DNA of 64,000 nt from Timema cristinae (lineage: Eukaryota > Arthropoda > Insecta > Phasmatodea > Timematidae). The DNA lies in assembly GCA_039000515.1 (NCBI GenBank), contig JBCFYV010000012.1, positions 27,446,870 to 27,510,869 of the forward strand, given 5' to 3'. Positions within the stretch are counted from its first letter, which is position 1. Each line of letters begins with the position of its first letter. Positions 1 through 11,021 of the stretch are shown here, piece after piece. A program made the translations under genes and the position numbers. Under the pieces are notes generated by a model. The model saw only the letters and a list, made by a program, of their open reading frames with translations, searched no databases and was not told the DNA's origin.

Positions 1-569
1 ATGGCAGCAAAGTCAACCACTGCCGGAACCCCGTTAAGTCCTAACAAAATAATAATAATATATTAATAAGAAGTCAGTATATAACTAGGTAATAAGACGC
101 GATGCAAGAAAGTTATCTGAAGCATCATAAGATATTTTTTTAATCCTGCAGGTTGTACAAATATGTACTAATTTACTCTAAAGTGTAGAAATGGGGAAGG
201 TTGAACTTAGGGCAAGTCTACCTGTATTTGGTGGAGGGAAAGAGACAAAAAAATTTTGTGAAAACCACCCTCAATACACCAGACCAGGATTCATTAGCCA
301 GCAGCTATCATAGATTAACAATGTTTTTTATAATATTCTTGGAAGTGGTGTGTGTGTGTATGTGTGTGCGCGCACGCGTGGAAGCCGAATCTAAACATTA
401 GCCCCAGGAAAATGTTGATTAGGTACCTGTATCTATTTCCAAAATTATATCGAATTAGGAGAACTGAGTGAGCTACAATGTTTTTCTAAGCCTAGCGCAG
501 AGTCCAGAATGATTTTGGATTTTTATTATTTCAATTTATAGGGATGGGGAATATTTATTTTTATCAGAG
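1..569. other. No gene; SINE remnants
   Basis: No coding frame is supported here. Around 90-115 there is a short piece resembling the tail of the SINE family seen elsewhere in the window (ending in AAGACGCGATGC). Bases 190-300 resemble a diverged minus-oriented SINE body, with GGGGAAGGTTGAA and AACCACCCTCAATACACC. Confidence 0.4.
348..379. repeat. GT-rich microsatellite
   Basis: An interrupted GT dinucleotide run passes into alternating GCGCGCACGCG. Confidence 0.8.
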
Positions 570-960
570 GTTGAAAGACATCAACTGTTTCCAGTCTGTG
601 GCTGGGTCAGTTAAGTAAAATGCCTCGTCTTCATCTATTCTTCCACCATTCTTCCTCTTTAATGTCTTCCATTCTTCTCCTCTCACTTGAACATTTGCTG
701 TTATCTGCTCCTCCCATCTCTTTCTTGGCCTCCCTTGTGGTCTTTTTCATACATACTTCATTTCCAACATTTTCTTTGGCATCATCTCTTTTTCCATTCT
801 CATTACATGCCCATATCATCTCAGTCTTACTTCCTCTAAGTTTATGCTGCATATGTGACAAACGATACAAATTATTCCCCGTACATCAATTCCTTATGCT
901 CCTATTCTCCATAGCAGTCCTCTTATACACATATAGAACTATCCCTGCTGTCCTGCTCTC

Positions 961-2080
961 TAGTGATGGGTCGCTCGTAAACGAGTCATTCAAATTGAAC
1001 GATTCTTGAACGAGAGCTGTGAACTAATGACTCTCGCTTGCGAGCAAGTAGTTCACACCGCCATTACACACTACATCATGCATCTAATACATTGACCAAT
1101 AAATAGGCCAACAGTTTTTACTACATATTTCTATTATTATTTGTACAAAATAAATGTATGCACGTCAGCTGAACTTATACAATTAAATTAAATAGGCTTA
1201 TTACCCTAAATATGAGGCCTACCGCAAGGATGGTTAGGCACGATCCCCCTTTCCCCTTAGATCATTACTTTTTTCCATGTGATACTTTACAGAAGACATC
1301 GTGCATTAATGTATGTTTCTTTACATCTCTTTTTTCACTCATACGCTATCATTATCTCTGCCTACTTGATTTGCTTTTTCGTTCAATGTTCGGTTTGATT
1401 TAGCTAGTCTTGGCGATCAATGCATCGCTTTTACACTATTTCCAACAGCCCTTCTTCACTGAGCTTAGAGAGTTGTCGTCATTCACTACTCTCTTTTCGC
1501 TCTCGTTCATTCGTTCTGGAAAGAGTCAGGAGGTTTTGTCATTCACAACTCTTTGAAAGAATCAGGAGGTTTCGTCATTCATGACTCTTTGAAAGAGTCA
1601 GGAGTGTTTGTCATTCACCACTCTTCTATTGTTCTTTGTTCGTTACTACGAAAAAAAAATCACCTATAGGTGCTAATCATTACTAGATTGCAGCACTGCA
1701 TACAATATTAAACTATTTTTCTTAACATCAATAGACATAATTCTGTGAATTAGACACCTCAGGCTATATGCTAAGGTTAATTATTTTAAGTAATATGCGT
1801 AACTAATAAAATTAAAGAATCAAACGTAATAGGCTTTGGATAAATTACACATAAATCTTAATTCGTTCATTAGTTGAAAAGGAATGGACAGATTTGCACG
1901 CTCGGAACAGGGATTGTAAGAACTATTTGCGGTTGCTCATCAAGTTATGGAAGGGAAAGGTGAAGGGATTGGGATCGAGCCAGACATGTGGTGAACAATA
2001 TGACTCATATGAACGACTCTTTGGAGTGAGTGAGCTTATGTGAGCTAGCTCGCGTCAACGAACTGGTTTGACCCATCCTA
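961..2080. mobile_element. Non-autonomous hAT-type element inside the LINE
   Basis: This 1,120-bp segment is bounded by a perfect 8-bp duplication, CTGCTCTC, at 953-960 and 2081-2088. Short inverted ends are TAGTGATGGGTC on the left and GACCCATCCTA on the right, one base shorter. An 8-bp duplication and such ends fit the hAT superfamily. No transposase is visible. Subterminal sequence is rich in GAGTCATTC/AACGACTC-like words, and three 36-bp tandem units sit inside. Confidence 0.8.
1519..1626. repeat. Three 36-bp tandem units
   Basis: Units at 1519-1554, 1555-1590 and 1591-1626 each begin GAAAGARTCAGGAG and contain GTCATTCA. They lie within the hAT-type element. Confidence 0.85.
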
Positions 2081-3560
2081 CTGCTCTCATTAAATCCTCT
2101 CTACTTGCACCTTTTTCCTCAATCACACTTCCAAGATATTTTACGTTCTGTACTTTTCTCATCTCTACTCCATCCAACCTTGTAGCTTTATTAGGTCTTA
2201 CCCTCTTCCTTGTCATTACCATCACTTCACACTTTGCCATTCTAAATTTCAATCCACACTCCTTCACTTACTTATTCCATTCTTGTAGTTGTTCCTGTAC
2301 TTCCTCTTCCTTCTCCCCCATACCATCAAGTAATAAGCAAACATCATGGCTTTCATCCATTCCTCCCCGAATTTTGATGTCACTTTTTCATGGCTATTTC
2401 TATTACCATTACAAATAGTAGAGAGTTCACACCATTTTTTATTTGGAACCACTTTGTCTTTCCACTCTCCCTCTTAACACAACTCCTGTTATCTTCAAAC
2501 ATGCTTTACACTCTCATTACAATTATTCTTTCCACTTCCAAACTTTATTTATATCCACACTATAATATGACTTCTCCACATCCATAAATACTATTACCAA
2601 GTATTTCCCATATTCATACCTTATTTCCATCAGCTGTAGTATGTAAAAGATTAAGTCTATTGTAGACATCCGTTTCCTAAATCTGTGCTGTTACTCTCCC
2701 CCTTTTCATTTTATTTCTTATTCTCTTTTCCAGTATCTTTTTATATATTTTGTACAGTGTCGCAACAGTGTTGCCCCCCTATAATTTGTACACCTCTTCC
2801 TGTCTCCTTTCTTGAAAATATGTGTTACAACTCCCTTTTCCAATTTTCTGGGACCTTGTTCTCCTTCCAAGCCACTCTCAGCACCCCCCTGTATAGCCGT
2901 TGTATACCTACTTCACCTGCTGCTCTTATCATCTCCACAGTCAGTTTGTCCACATCAGGTGCTTTTCCTTGTTTCATCCTCATTAATGGTCTTCCACCTC
3001 TTTTGCTATTTCTTCCTGCTCCTCTATTTCACTCTCATTCCTCTCCTCTTCCGGGTTGAACATTTTCTCCAAATATCTCATCCATATTTACTTCTCTTCC
3101 TCTCCTGTCTGCAACATTCTTCCTTTTTCATCTATCATTCTAACTTCCTGTCTTTTCACTCTCCTCCTGTTTCTTACTTGTCTATATAACACCTTCTTAC
3201 TTACTTCCATGTCCCGTTCCAGCATTTCTGTAAATTTTTGCATCCAATCCTTCCTGGCTTCCTGTACAACTCAATTGGCTATTTTATTCTTCTTCTGTTT
3301 TCTTATTCCTATTCTTAAAACTCTTGCTGAATGCTTTATTCTTCTCCACTACTGCTTCCTTCACCCTTTCATTTCACCAGGGTTTCTCCTTTCATTTCCT
3401 CTTATTACTTGTCCTCTCACATACTCCTCTGCCACTCCCACCAGACTGTTCTTAAACCTTTCTCATTCAACTTCTACACTTTACATCTCATCCTTGGGTA
3501 TTAAGCTTTTTGCCTTTCTTAGGTTAATTGTTTTAACAGATCATCTGCCATTTATTTAAT

Positions 3561-4689
3561 GTGTATTATAAATGTATTGTGAGAAAGTGAAATAATGCCT
3601 TAAGTTTTAGTGTTCTAAAAATATAGAGGGCTCTTAGTAATAATATACCCAACAAAGAAAGATTTTTTCCTCCTTAGAGGTATTCCATAAGCCCCTTTAA
3701 CCATATTTTCTTCACTTTTTTAACAAACAAGTTTTGCTGTCATTGAAGTCCCCTCTTTTTCTTTAAAATGTATTAAGTTCTTAAAGTGGAAACAGAAGGG
3801 TATGAAATGTTATATGAATTATGTGTTTGTTTGAAATTCCTTTCAATATTATATTTTTGTTGTACTGCAACCATTACAGAACAAATCAGACATTGGTTTG
3901 GACGCCTTTTCCCTGGGTAAAGAAAAATTGTTCCCCCCATTGTTAATAAAAATGTTCCTTGTAACATATAGCTTTCAAATTTTCTTTTTGATGGGCTTGG
4001 TTTATTAAATGTCATTTTTTTCACACTTAAAAATATACTACAAATAAAATACAATGTAAATAAAATAAACTACAAATAAACTATGACTGAAGAACATAGG
4101 CATGTAAATTGGAAGGGAATAAACATACTAGTAGCCAGATACACTATTAATCATGGCAGGGAGGTTGAGCGTGGTATGACAGCCATGTGGGTGGACCACC
4201 TTCTACACAGGAAATGCATTAGACAGATGGCAGGCCATTCAATGTTTGGCCTGCAGGCTATGGGTTGTCACCCCTGCCTTAGGCCATGCGGCCTCCAAAG
4301 CAGGTAAGTCCATGACATTTGTGGTTAATAGAGGCCTAGTCAAGTCTGTCTCAAACCTGTGTGATAACTGAAATAATGTAGTTGCTATGTTTTATTTTTA
4401 TTAAACCAGACATTAAAAATAAATTTCAGTTAAAGTTATATAGAAACAGCTTATACCTCGTCAAACCTTTTATTTAAGTCCACATTTAATAGACTACCTA
4501 TGCACTAACAAAATACCACAGCCATTAAAATAAATCACTGTGCATATCTGACTTCATTCATTAATCAAGAAGACTTGTCTTTATTAAACTGGCAAACAAA
4601 AATTATTTTAAATATTTATATTTGCCTAGTTCCCTTACTAAACCCATCAAATACTAACTATATGTACATTTTTAACTAGATGGTACTAA
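3561..4689. other. No feature recognised
   Basis: AT-rich sequence. The short open frames at 3773-4054 and 4083-4307 match nothing I know. Confidence 0.4.
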
Positions 4690-5490
4690 AGCGCCTTGGT
4701 GGCGTTGGTCGTGTGCGGGTGAGCATTGTCGTGCAACAAGCACACTCCCTTCGTCAACATTACCCTCCGTTTGTTTTGAAATGCTCTCTTGAGCTTTTTT
4801 TAGGGTCTCGCAATATCGTGCTGCATTAATCCCTTTACGATCCCAAAACATAGTGGGCCATGATTTTTATGCCCAAAATTGAGGTTTTGAATTTTTTGGC
4901 AGATGGGAACTGATGTGCCACCACTGTGATGACTGTCTTTTTGTCTCAGAGGTGTAGTAAGCCACCCAGGTTTCATCTCCAGTCACAATCGAGCTCAGAA
5001 AATCCTCACCTTCCAATTCAAATCACTCAAGGAACTCAAAAGTGCTGGTGACCAGATTCACTTTGTGCTGCTCTATCAGTTGTTTTGGGACCCATCTTGT
5101 GCACAATTTTCGGAATACCAGCGTTTCTTTAATTGTTTCGTGTAAGAGAGATTTGGAGAGTTGTGGGAACATCGCCGAAATTTCATCCACTGCCAATGGG
5201 CGGTCTTCACGAACAGTTTTCTCAATTTTTTGCACCAACTCATCAGTCAGAATGGAAGGTCTTCTACACCTCTGATCGTCATGGATATTCATTCTGCTTT
5301 CATTAAACTCACGACACCACTTAAACACCTTCGTTCGGTTCATAACACCTTCGCCATAAACCGTTTTATCTGTGAAAGAATTTCAGTCTGTGTTTTTACT
5401 TCAGTGAGAAGGAACCTGATGACAGTGGCACCTCGTTGGATTTCTTATCAACATATTTCACACAAACGAACACTACAAGGTGAGTTTTCA
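4690..5490 (-). pseudogene. Mariner transposase remnant
   Basis: Minus-strand reading gives a mariner-family transposase with several frameshifts. The helix-turn-helix region lies at 5343-5023 (FKWCREFNESRMNIHDDQR, LLHETIKETL, CTRWVPKQL). Downstream in other frames are GDETWVAYYTSE near 4940 and LLHDNAHPHT near 4720, which carry two of the catalytic aspartates of the D,D34D family. The reading starts near 5488. Terminal repeats were not identified. It is certainly inactive because no single frame covers the DDE core. Confidence 0.8.
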
Positions 5491-6239
5491 TATTAACGTG
5501 GTAAGCCTGTGCTTGTCGTGTTCAGAAGAAACCCCACTACCACTCATTGTTGCCAACCTTGGAAAAAAATTTCTCACTGCACTAGAGGGTAAATTTATGG
5601 ATGTGCCTTGTATAATACATTCAATTAGGGAGCTGCTTTAGTCAGCGGGAAAGTATCAATTACTGTCAAGTCACATGGCTTAAAATAAAATGGTCTGTGT
5701 AGATATTTTAATTACTTCTCTTTGATGTGTAAGCATGTACTTTCTCTTCAATCTTTATTTACAGCCACCCTTTGTCATGTGAATTATAAAGAGGGAAAAT
5801 AAAACCAAGAAACTTATTAGTTTAAGGTGAAGAGGAAAATTCTTTTTGTGTTCTAAAGTATCTTAAAATTGTCTTTTGTTAGCCTATCAAAAATTATTGT
5901 ACTCGAGGAAGTCTAAATCTAGAGCCCTTTTTCATCGAGTCTAATCTTATAGCGCCACAAATATGCTTAAGAACTCATTGAAAAGGAGCTACTATTACAT
6001 TTTAACACATTTTTGTCTATTAATGAAACTAAAAGTATGGAGTGTTAAGAGAAAAAGACCCTTGTTTGAATATTTAAACTTTATTTTGGTGTGCAATAGT
6101 TTGAAATAACACAACATATAATTAATGAAAAATAGGATTATGATCAGTATATTTATCAAATATATTTCAATTCATTCTGTTTTATTCAATAAACCTTATC
6201 CACTGGAATCTTATTACTACTCTTAATTTAATTGTCTCC
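5491..6239. other. No feature recognised
   Basis: AT-rich sequence without a supported gene or repeat structure. Confidence 0.4.
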
Positions 6240-7120
6240 TCAAAAGGATCACACAACAAGCTTAAGGAGGCTTACATAAAATCTGCTAGACAAAAAATTG
6301 TCTCTTTTTTTATCTCTGAATATGAAGGCCTTGAAGTGTCATTCAAAATCAGTTTAGTAACAGAAAGGTTGGAAAACCCCACACTAATGGCGACTCATAT
6401 TTACTGCCTGCTGCCAAATACATGGTGTCAAGTGCTATTGGTAAAACAAGCAAATCTGCTGGATGTTATCTCTTTGTATAATTATTATACTTAATCTAGC
6501 AGGATCTCGAGTATGGCTAATGAGTTGGAGGAGCAACTGATCAATAAATTGAAGTCCACAAAATACCTCACTGTGCAGCTGGACAAGAGTACAGATTGCA
6601 CGAATATGGTGCAGTTAGATATATTGAGCCTACCTCTACTGTGGCAGAATACATTTTGTTTTGCAAGTATCTCCCAGGTCAGACAATGGCACAGGAGATA
6701 TTTGACACTATTGATGGCTTTGTAACTAAACTTGGTATAGACTGGGAAAAGTGTGTTGAAATTTGCACTGACAGTGCACGAGCTATGACTGGAAAGCACA
6801 GTGGTGTGGTTTCCTAGATCAAGAATGCCACCACACAGGCAAAATTTGTCCACTTTAGCCTTCACAGGGAGGCTCTACTTGACAGGAAATGTCCTGATGA
6901 TTTGAAAACAGTGTTTACAGAAGCAGTGAAGCCAGTTATTTCATTAAATCAAAAGAAGGCAAATCCAGATTATTTGTAATCTTATGTGAAGAAATGGGTA
7001 GCGAGCACAATCATTTTCTCTTCCACATTGACGTAAGGTAGCTTTCCAAAGGAAATTGTCTTGCTCGTTTGTATGAAATGAAACAAGAAGGTCAGGGTTT
7101 CCTCTCTCACAGTGTGTTTA
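6240..7120 (+). pseudogene. hAT transposase remnant (ZBED5/GTF2IRD2-like)
   Basis: Successive plus-strand frames reproduce the order of a hAT transposase of the type related to vertebrate ZBED5 and GTF2IRD2. In order these are ERLEKPHTNGDSYLLPAAK near 6365, ELEEQLINKLKSTKYLTVQL from 6525, a segment with WEKCVEICTDSARAMTGKHSG near 6745-6810, and NCLARLYEMKQE near 7050. The transitions between them require frameshifts and there are in-frame stops, so it is dead. It is a different copy from the element at 7790-10674. No terminal repeats were found. Confidence 0.75.
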
Positions 7121-7665
7121 CAAGGGAGTGCAAGCTTTCATTCCAGCAGCATGCATCCCCCACTTTAGAACCGGTATCTCTCCCTCCAAGCGCCACCACA
7201 TAATGGCTGAACTAAATAAAATATTCTTGTCTTTGACCTTGAACAATGCAAGTGGCTGGGAGTGACTCACAGCTTTTCTCACCTCCACCCAACAGCAGCC
7301 GATATCTCACCAGTTGATATTTCTTGGCTTATTGTTTGTGCGTTATTTATAGTAATAGGAGTGTTTTTATTGTAATTAGTCTTATTGTAAGTTTTCTAAA
7401 ATTGCACCTTCTACTTAGAGTAGTAAGAAAAGGAAGCTTGATGATGAAAATCGTCTTTTAAATTTTTTTTATTTAATTTCACTGAAATATATCAATATTA
7501 TATAACATATCAAATTATGTTTCACTCCCCCGCATTACCCCCTTTTAAACTACAAATGTATATTCTAATAACATTCCAAATTACTGCCAGATTGAATTAA
7601 ATGCCTGGCACGCCAAATATGATTTTTTGGAGTGACCAGCTTTGCTAACTAATTGAATAGCCCTG
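7121..7665. other. No feature recognised
   Basis: AT-rich. Possibly the 3' noncoding end of the preceding hAT remnant. Confidence 0.3.
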
Positions 7666-7789
7666 CACTAGATAATAGTTTTCAGCACATTTAAAAGTAA
7701 ACAGTCAGTGATAGCTATCAACACACTAGATAATAACATTCAGCACATTTAGCAGTCAATAGTCAATTATAGCTAACGACACACTAAAT
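7666..7789. repeat. 58-bp minisatellite, left part
   Basis: Two 58-bp units start CACTAGATAATA at 7666 and 7724. A third starts at 7782 and is cut after eight bases by the hAT element. The array resumes at 10675. Confidence 0.85.
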
Positions 7790-10674
7790 CCGGGATGGGC
7801 AACCCTGTCGCCACTCGCTACATGTGGCAAATTGTCTATCAAAGTGTGGAGAATGTGAGTCTGCTAGCTCTCACAGACAAATAAACTTTTTCCTGATAGT
7901 GTTGTTGTAACTTGATATTCACTGTATATCATTGGAAACATTCCACTTTGAGAATAAGTCAGAGATACAACACTGCCATCCAATACTCCCCTACACGCTT
8001 TTACCAACAATTTGAAGGGCTGTATTTAAGATTAAGAACAAGCTGCGTTTAAAGAGAAATTACTTTGTGGGCTGGGTTTTTAAAGAAGGAAAACGCCTTT
8101 CCTAGAAAGGGATTGAGTTGTGAAGCCGCGATTACACGAGGCCAGTTGATAAAGTGGCAGTAGTAGACTGAAACCATTTGAGTTTGCCTATTGACTGGCC
8201 TTGTGTAAAAGCACCTTGAGTAAAAATGACACTCGGGACTACTCTTCTGTTTCACTTTTCATTGTAATTAGGGTCCATTCACCCCTTTACTGATTTTCAT
8301 TCTTGCATTTTTAGTCTATCCCCGACCTTGCATGGGTGGTGTTTCATAAGTAATAACAAACATTTTTAAGAAGCACGATTTCCCCTGTTTCATGTTTACA
8401 ATTTTCTCTTCTTTTTTTTTTTTTTTTTTACAAAAAACTGTTATTTTAAAATCTATTCAAATTCTTCTTGAAAGATGGATAAGTGAGTGATTCGAAAACA
8501 AGTGAACCAGTGGCAGGTCATCGTGCTGAGGTGAGTGAAGCAAACAAACTTATTGATTCAGAACCTAGTGGTAAAAAGAAAAAACAAGGGACTGGAAGAG
8601 TATAACGCGAAATTTTCAAGAACGCTGGAAGCTAAAATTTGTAGTGACGCAAGTAAATGAAAATCCGTGTGCCTCCTGTGTAAAAAAAGTTTAATTGAGA
8701 ATAAGGCGTACAGTTTGAAGAAGCATTTTCAAAATAATCACAATGAATTCAACAATAAATTCCCAGTTGATGGATGTAATTGTGTCAGTGAAATTGACCA
8801 TTTGAAATCACAGTTCCTCGATTGGAAGATAAGCCTGAAACAGTTTCTTTCGTTGAATGAATTGGTGATGTTAGCTAGTTATAAAGGAGCCTGGATTTTG
8901 ATTAGAAAAAGAAACCATTTTCCGATACGTAGATGGTAAAAGACATTTTGATCACGGTGATAGAAACTCTGATGGAAAATTACGAATCCAAGGTGAAGAG
9001 TGATATCCTCCAAAAAGTACAGAATTTGCAGTCAAGCCACAAGACAGTTGTTTGCCGAGTGCTGCAACTATCTAAAAACATATAAGAGCAACTACTTGAA
9101 CAATTAAATGACTGTTTGTGTTTTTCCTTAGCACTGGACGAATCAACTGATTTTAGAGACACGACACAATTAATATTTTGGTTTGGTTTGTGCTTCTCAA
9201 TCTTACAATTCATGAAGAAATCCTTGTAATTTGTGGATTGTGAGACCATATTTGTGGAGCCGATATACTCAAAACTTTTTTTAAGTGTCAAAAAAATGTG
9301 TTCTGGATCTGAAAAAACTAGCTTCTATTACAACAGACAGTGCACCCACAATGATTGGAAGTATGTAAGGATTTGTTTCTCGTTTGAAGCAGAATTTGAG
9401 TTAGAATGGTGTGAAAAACATGTTGTCCTTCCATTGCAATCTGCATCAGGAGAATTTGTGTGCTCAGATGCTTGAAACTGACAGGTTAAAAACTTTGATG
9501 GATATGGTTGTGAAAATTGAAATTACATCCAAAGTGTCCCTCATCAATAGACAAATTGATGAGACCTTGAAATAATGTGGTGACTGTGGTTTTGAGGATC
9601 TCAATGACTATGCAAATGTGAGATGGTTGAGTAGAGGAAAAGTTTTGAAACGTTCTACCTATTTACTTCCTCAAATTCGAGATTTTTTTGTTGAGTAATG
9701 TCAAATAGAAAATTTGTATGAGATTGAATATTCTTCTTGGTAGTGTGATTTACATTTTCTGTGCGATATTATGGCTCATTTAAATGCATTAAAACGTGAA
9801 TCTGCAGGGAAAGGGTAAAGTAATATGCGAGCTGGCACAGCATATTCAAGTATTCAAATCAAAACTGGAAATCATTCTGATGCAAATTCGGAGGGGCGAT
9901 TTGGCCCATTTTGAAAACCTAACTATATTTTTAGAAAAAAAGAGGAATGTAGTTTACTCAATATGAAGCGGCCACTAAGTAAAAACCTGACCCAGAAATT
10001 TGAATCAAATTTCTCTAATTTCAATGTCTTCAAATTAGCATTTGAATTATTGTGTGATCCATTCCACTTTGATATTACAAATTCAAGCAAAGATATCGCC
10101 CCCCTTATTTCTTTGGACAAGCGTGGACTTGAAGATGATTTGCTTTCTCTTCACAGTCTGGAACACTTGAAAATTTACCTGAATTCTTCAGTCACAGAAT
10201 GTGGAAATCTATTCTGACTGACAACAATCTCCCAACTTTGAAATCGGGCATTTCAAAATTATTGTCTATGTTTGGATGAACGTGGGTGTATGAGTCAACG
10301 TTCTCTACGATGGAATTCATCAAGTATAAATACAGATCTCAAAATCTTGATGTAAATCTGGAGGCGGAGTTAAGATGTGCATTGAATTCAGAAATTACGC
10401 CAATGTTCCTGCAACTTGCCAGACAAAAGGACTGACAAATTTCACATTAATTTGTTTTACATTTTCTATTTGAACAGTTTTAATCATTTGTGTTCAAACA
10501 AATTGTAACTGAATAGTTTAAGTTTATGTATTTTGAATACTCTTATTAAAACAGTGTGTTGATTTAAATACTCGTTTGAGCACCCTAATTTCTCAATGTT
10601 TACATGATGTGGCGAATTTCACTCCTCATTCGCCACACTTGTGGCTATATTGAAAAAAATATTGCCCACCCCTG
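7790..10674 (+). mobile_element. hAT transposon with 8-bp duplication
   Basis: The 2,885-bp element has ends CCGGGATGGGCAA (left) and TTGCCCACCCCTG (right). These are imperfect inverted copies of a hAT-type CAGGGGTGGGCAA end. The flanking 8-mers are CACTAAAT (7782-7789) and CACTAGAT (10675-10682), one mismatch apart. Subterminal sequence at both ends carries GTGGCRAAT/ATTCGCCAC-like words. The interior holds a degenerate transposase reading in the same direction. Confidence 0.85.
8475..10437 (+). pseudogene. Decayed hAT transposase inside the 7.8-10.7 kb element
   Basis: From an ATG at 8475 the readings give, in order, a BED-like zinc finger region (CLLCKKSLIENKAYSLKKHF, near 8670), ITTDSAPTM near 9340, VRWLSRGKVLKRS near 9620, a C-terminal domain with EFIKYKYRSQ-like sequence near 10310, and NSEITPMFLQLARQKD at the end. 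This is the layout of GTF2IRD2/ZBED5-type hAT transposases. Many stops and frameshifts interrupt it, with an open stretch of only 84 codons near 9963-10217. It is not functional. Confidence 0.75.
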
Positions 10675-10785
10675 CACTAGATGATAGATTTCAACGCATC
10701 TAGAATCAACAGTCAATTATAGATATCAACATACTGGATGGTAGTACATTTAACCGTCAACAGTCAATGATAGCCTCAAACAACT
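10675..10785. repeat. 58-bp minisatellite, right part
   Basis: The array continues after the hAT insertion with a unit at 10675-10731 (CACTAGATGATAG) and a diverged unit to about 10785 (CTGGATGGTAG). Units share CAACAGTCAATTATAG-like internal sequence with those at 7666-7781. Confidence 0.8.
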
Positions 10786-10860
10786 GATTGCAGCAACTTA
10801 GTCCTCACCCCCAAGTATCCCACTTGCTCTGTCATTCAAGCCACTAAGAGTAGGACCCAC

Positions 10861-11021
10861 CTGCAGAAGGACCCTGGCCGGCTTGAATGCCAGTTCTACA
10901 CTCCCCTTCTGACTCTTCTCCCAGTCCAACACATTCTGGACATCAGCTTCTTTCACCTGAAAGTTGTCGCAATTGCGTACCGCTGACTCCAAGAGAACAC
11001 GCACCGAGTAGGGTAGTTGTC
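10861..11021 (-). CDS. ACO1: Iron regulatory protein 1 / cytosolic aconitase, exon 3
   Basis: This exon encodes residues 34-87 of an IRP1/cytosolic aconitase. It contains the N-terminal hallmark [20 protein letters not shown] and ends in [12 protein letters not shown]1 either carries a 4Fe-4S cluster and isomerises citrate in the cytosol, or without it binds iron-responsive elements in mRNA. The exon is framed by an acceptor (TTGTAG before 11021) and a donor (CAG|GTGGGT after 10861), is 161 bp, enters in phase 1 and ends on a codon boundary. The split glycine codon fits exon 2 at 16550 exactly. The next family segment (DFTGVP region) was not found to the left, so the following intron is at least 10.8 kb and the rest of the gene is outside the window. 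Confidence 0.92.

Larger units (their letters stand above)
570..3560 (-). mobile_element. Broken non-LTR retrotransposon (endonuclease/RT), split by a hAT insertion
   Basis: Read on the minus strand, 3560 to 2081 followed by 960 to 570 encodes the end of the endonuclease/linker and the reverse transcriptase region of a LINE. The frames are broken by stops and frameshifts. Recognisable pieces are a linker with PW-NE-VKEAVVEKNKAFS near 3380, an RT end with KYLGSVIEEKGASREDLMR near 2110, and the C-terminal RLRWYGHVMRMEKE and RPQGRPRKRWEEQI signatures near 690-830. The 3' end lies near 570. The copy appears 5'-truncated at about 3560. Clade (RTE- or CR1-like) was not resolved. The element is interrupted at 961-2080. 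Confidence 0.75.

Noticed and set aside
620..1009. Plus-strand open frame of 129 codons rich in Leu/Ser/Phe
   Set aside because: It is the antisense of the LINE reverse transcriptase reading and runs into the hAT insertion.
2390..3559. Several plus-strand frames resembling membrane proteins
   Set aside because: They are antisense to the minus-strand LINE. The hydrophobic look comes from reading lysine/glutamate-rich coding sequence backwards.
5042..5496. Plus-strand frames of 77 and 111 codons
   Set aside because: They are antisense to the mariner transposase remnant.
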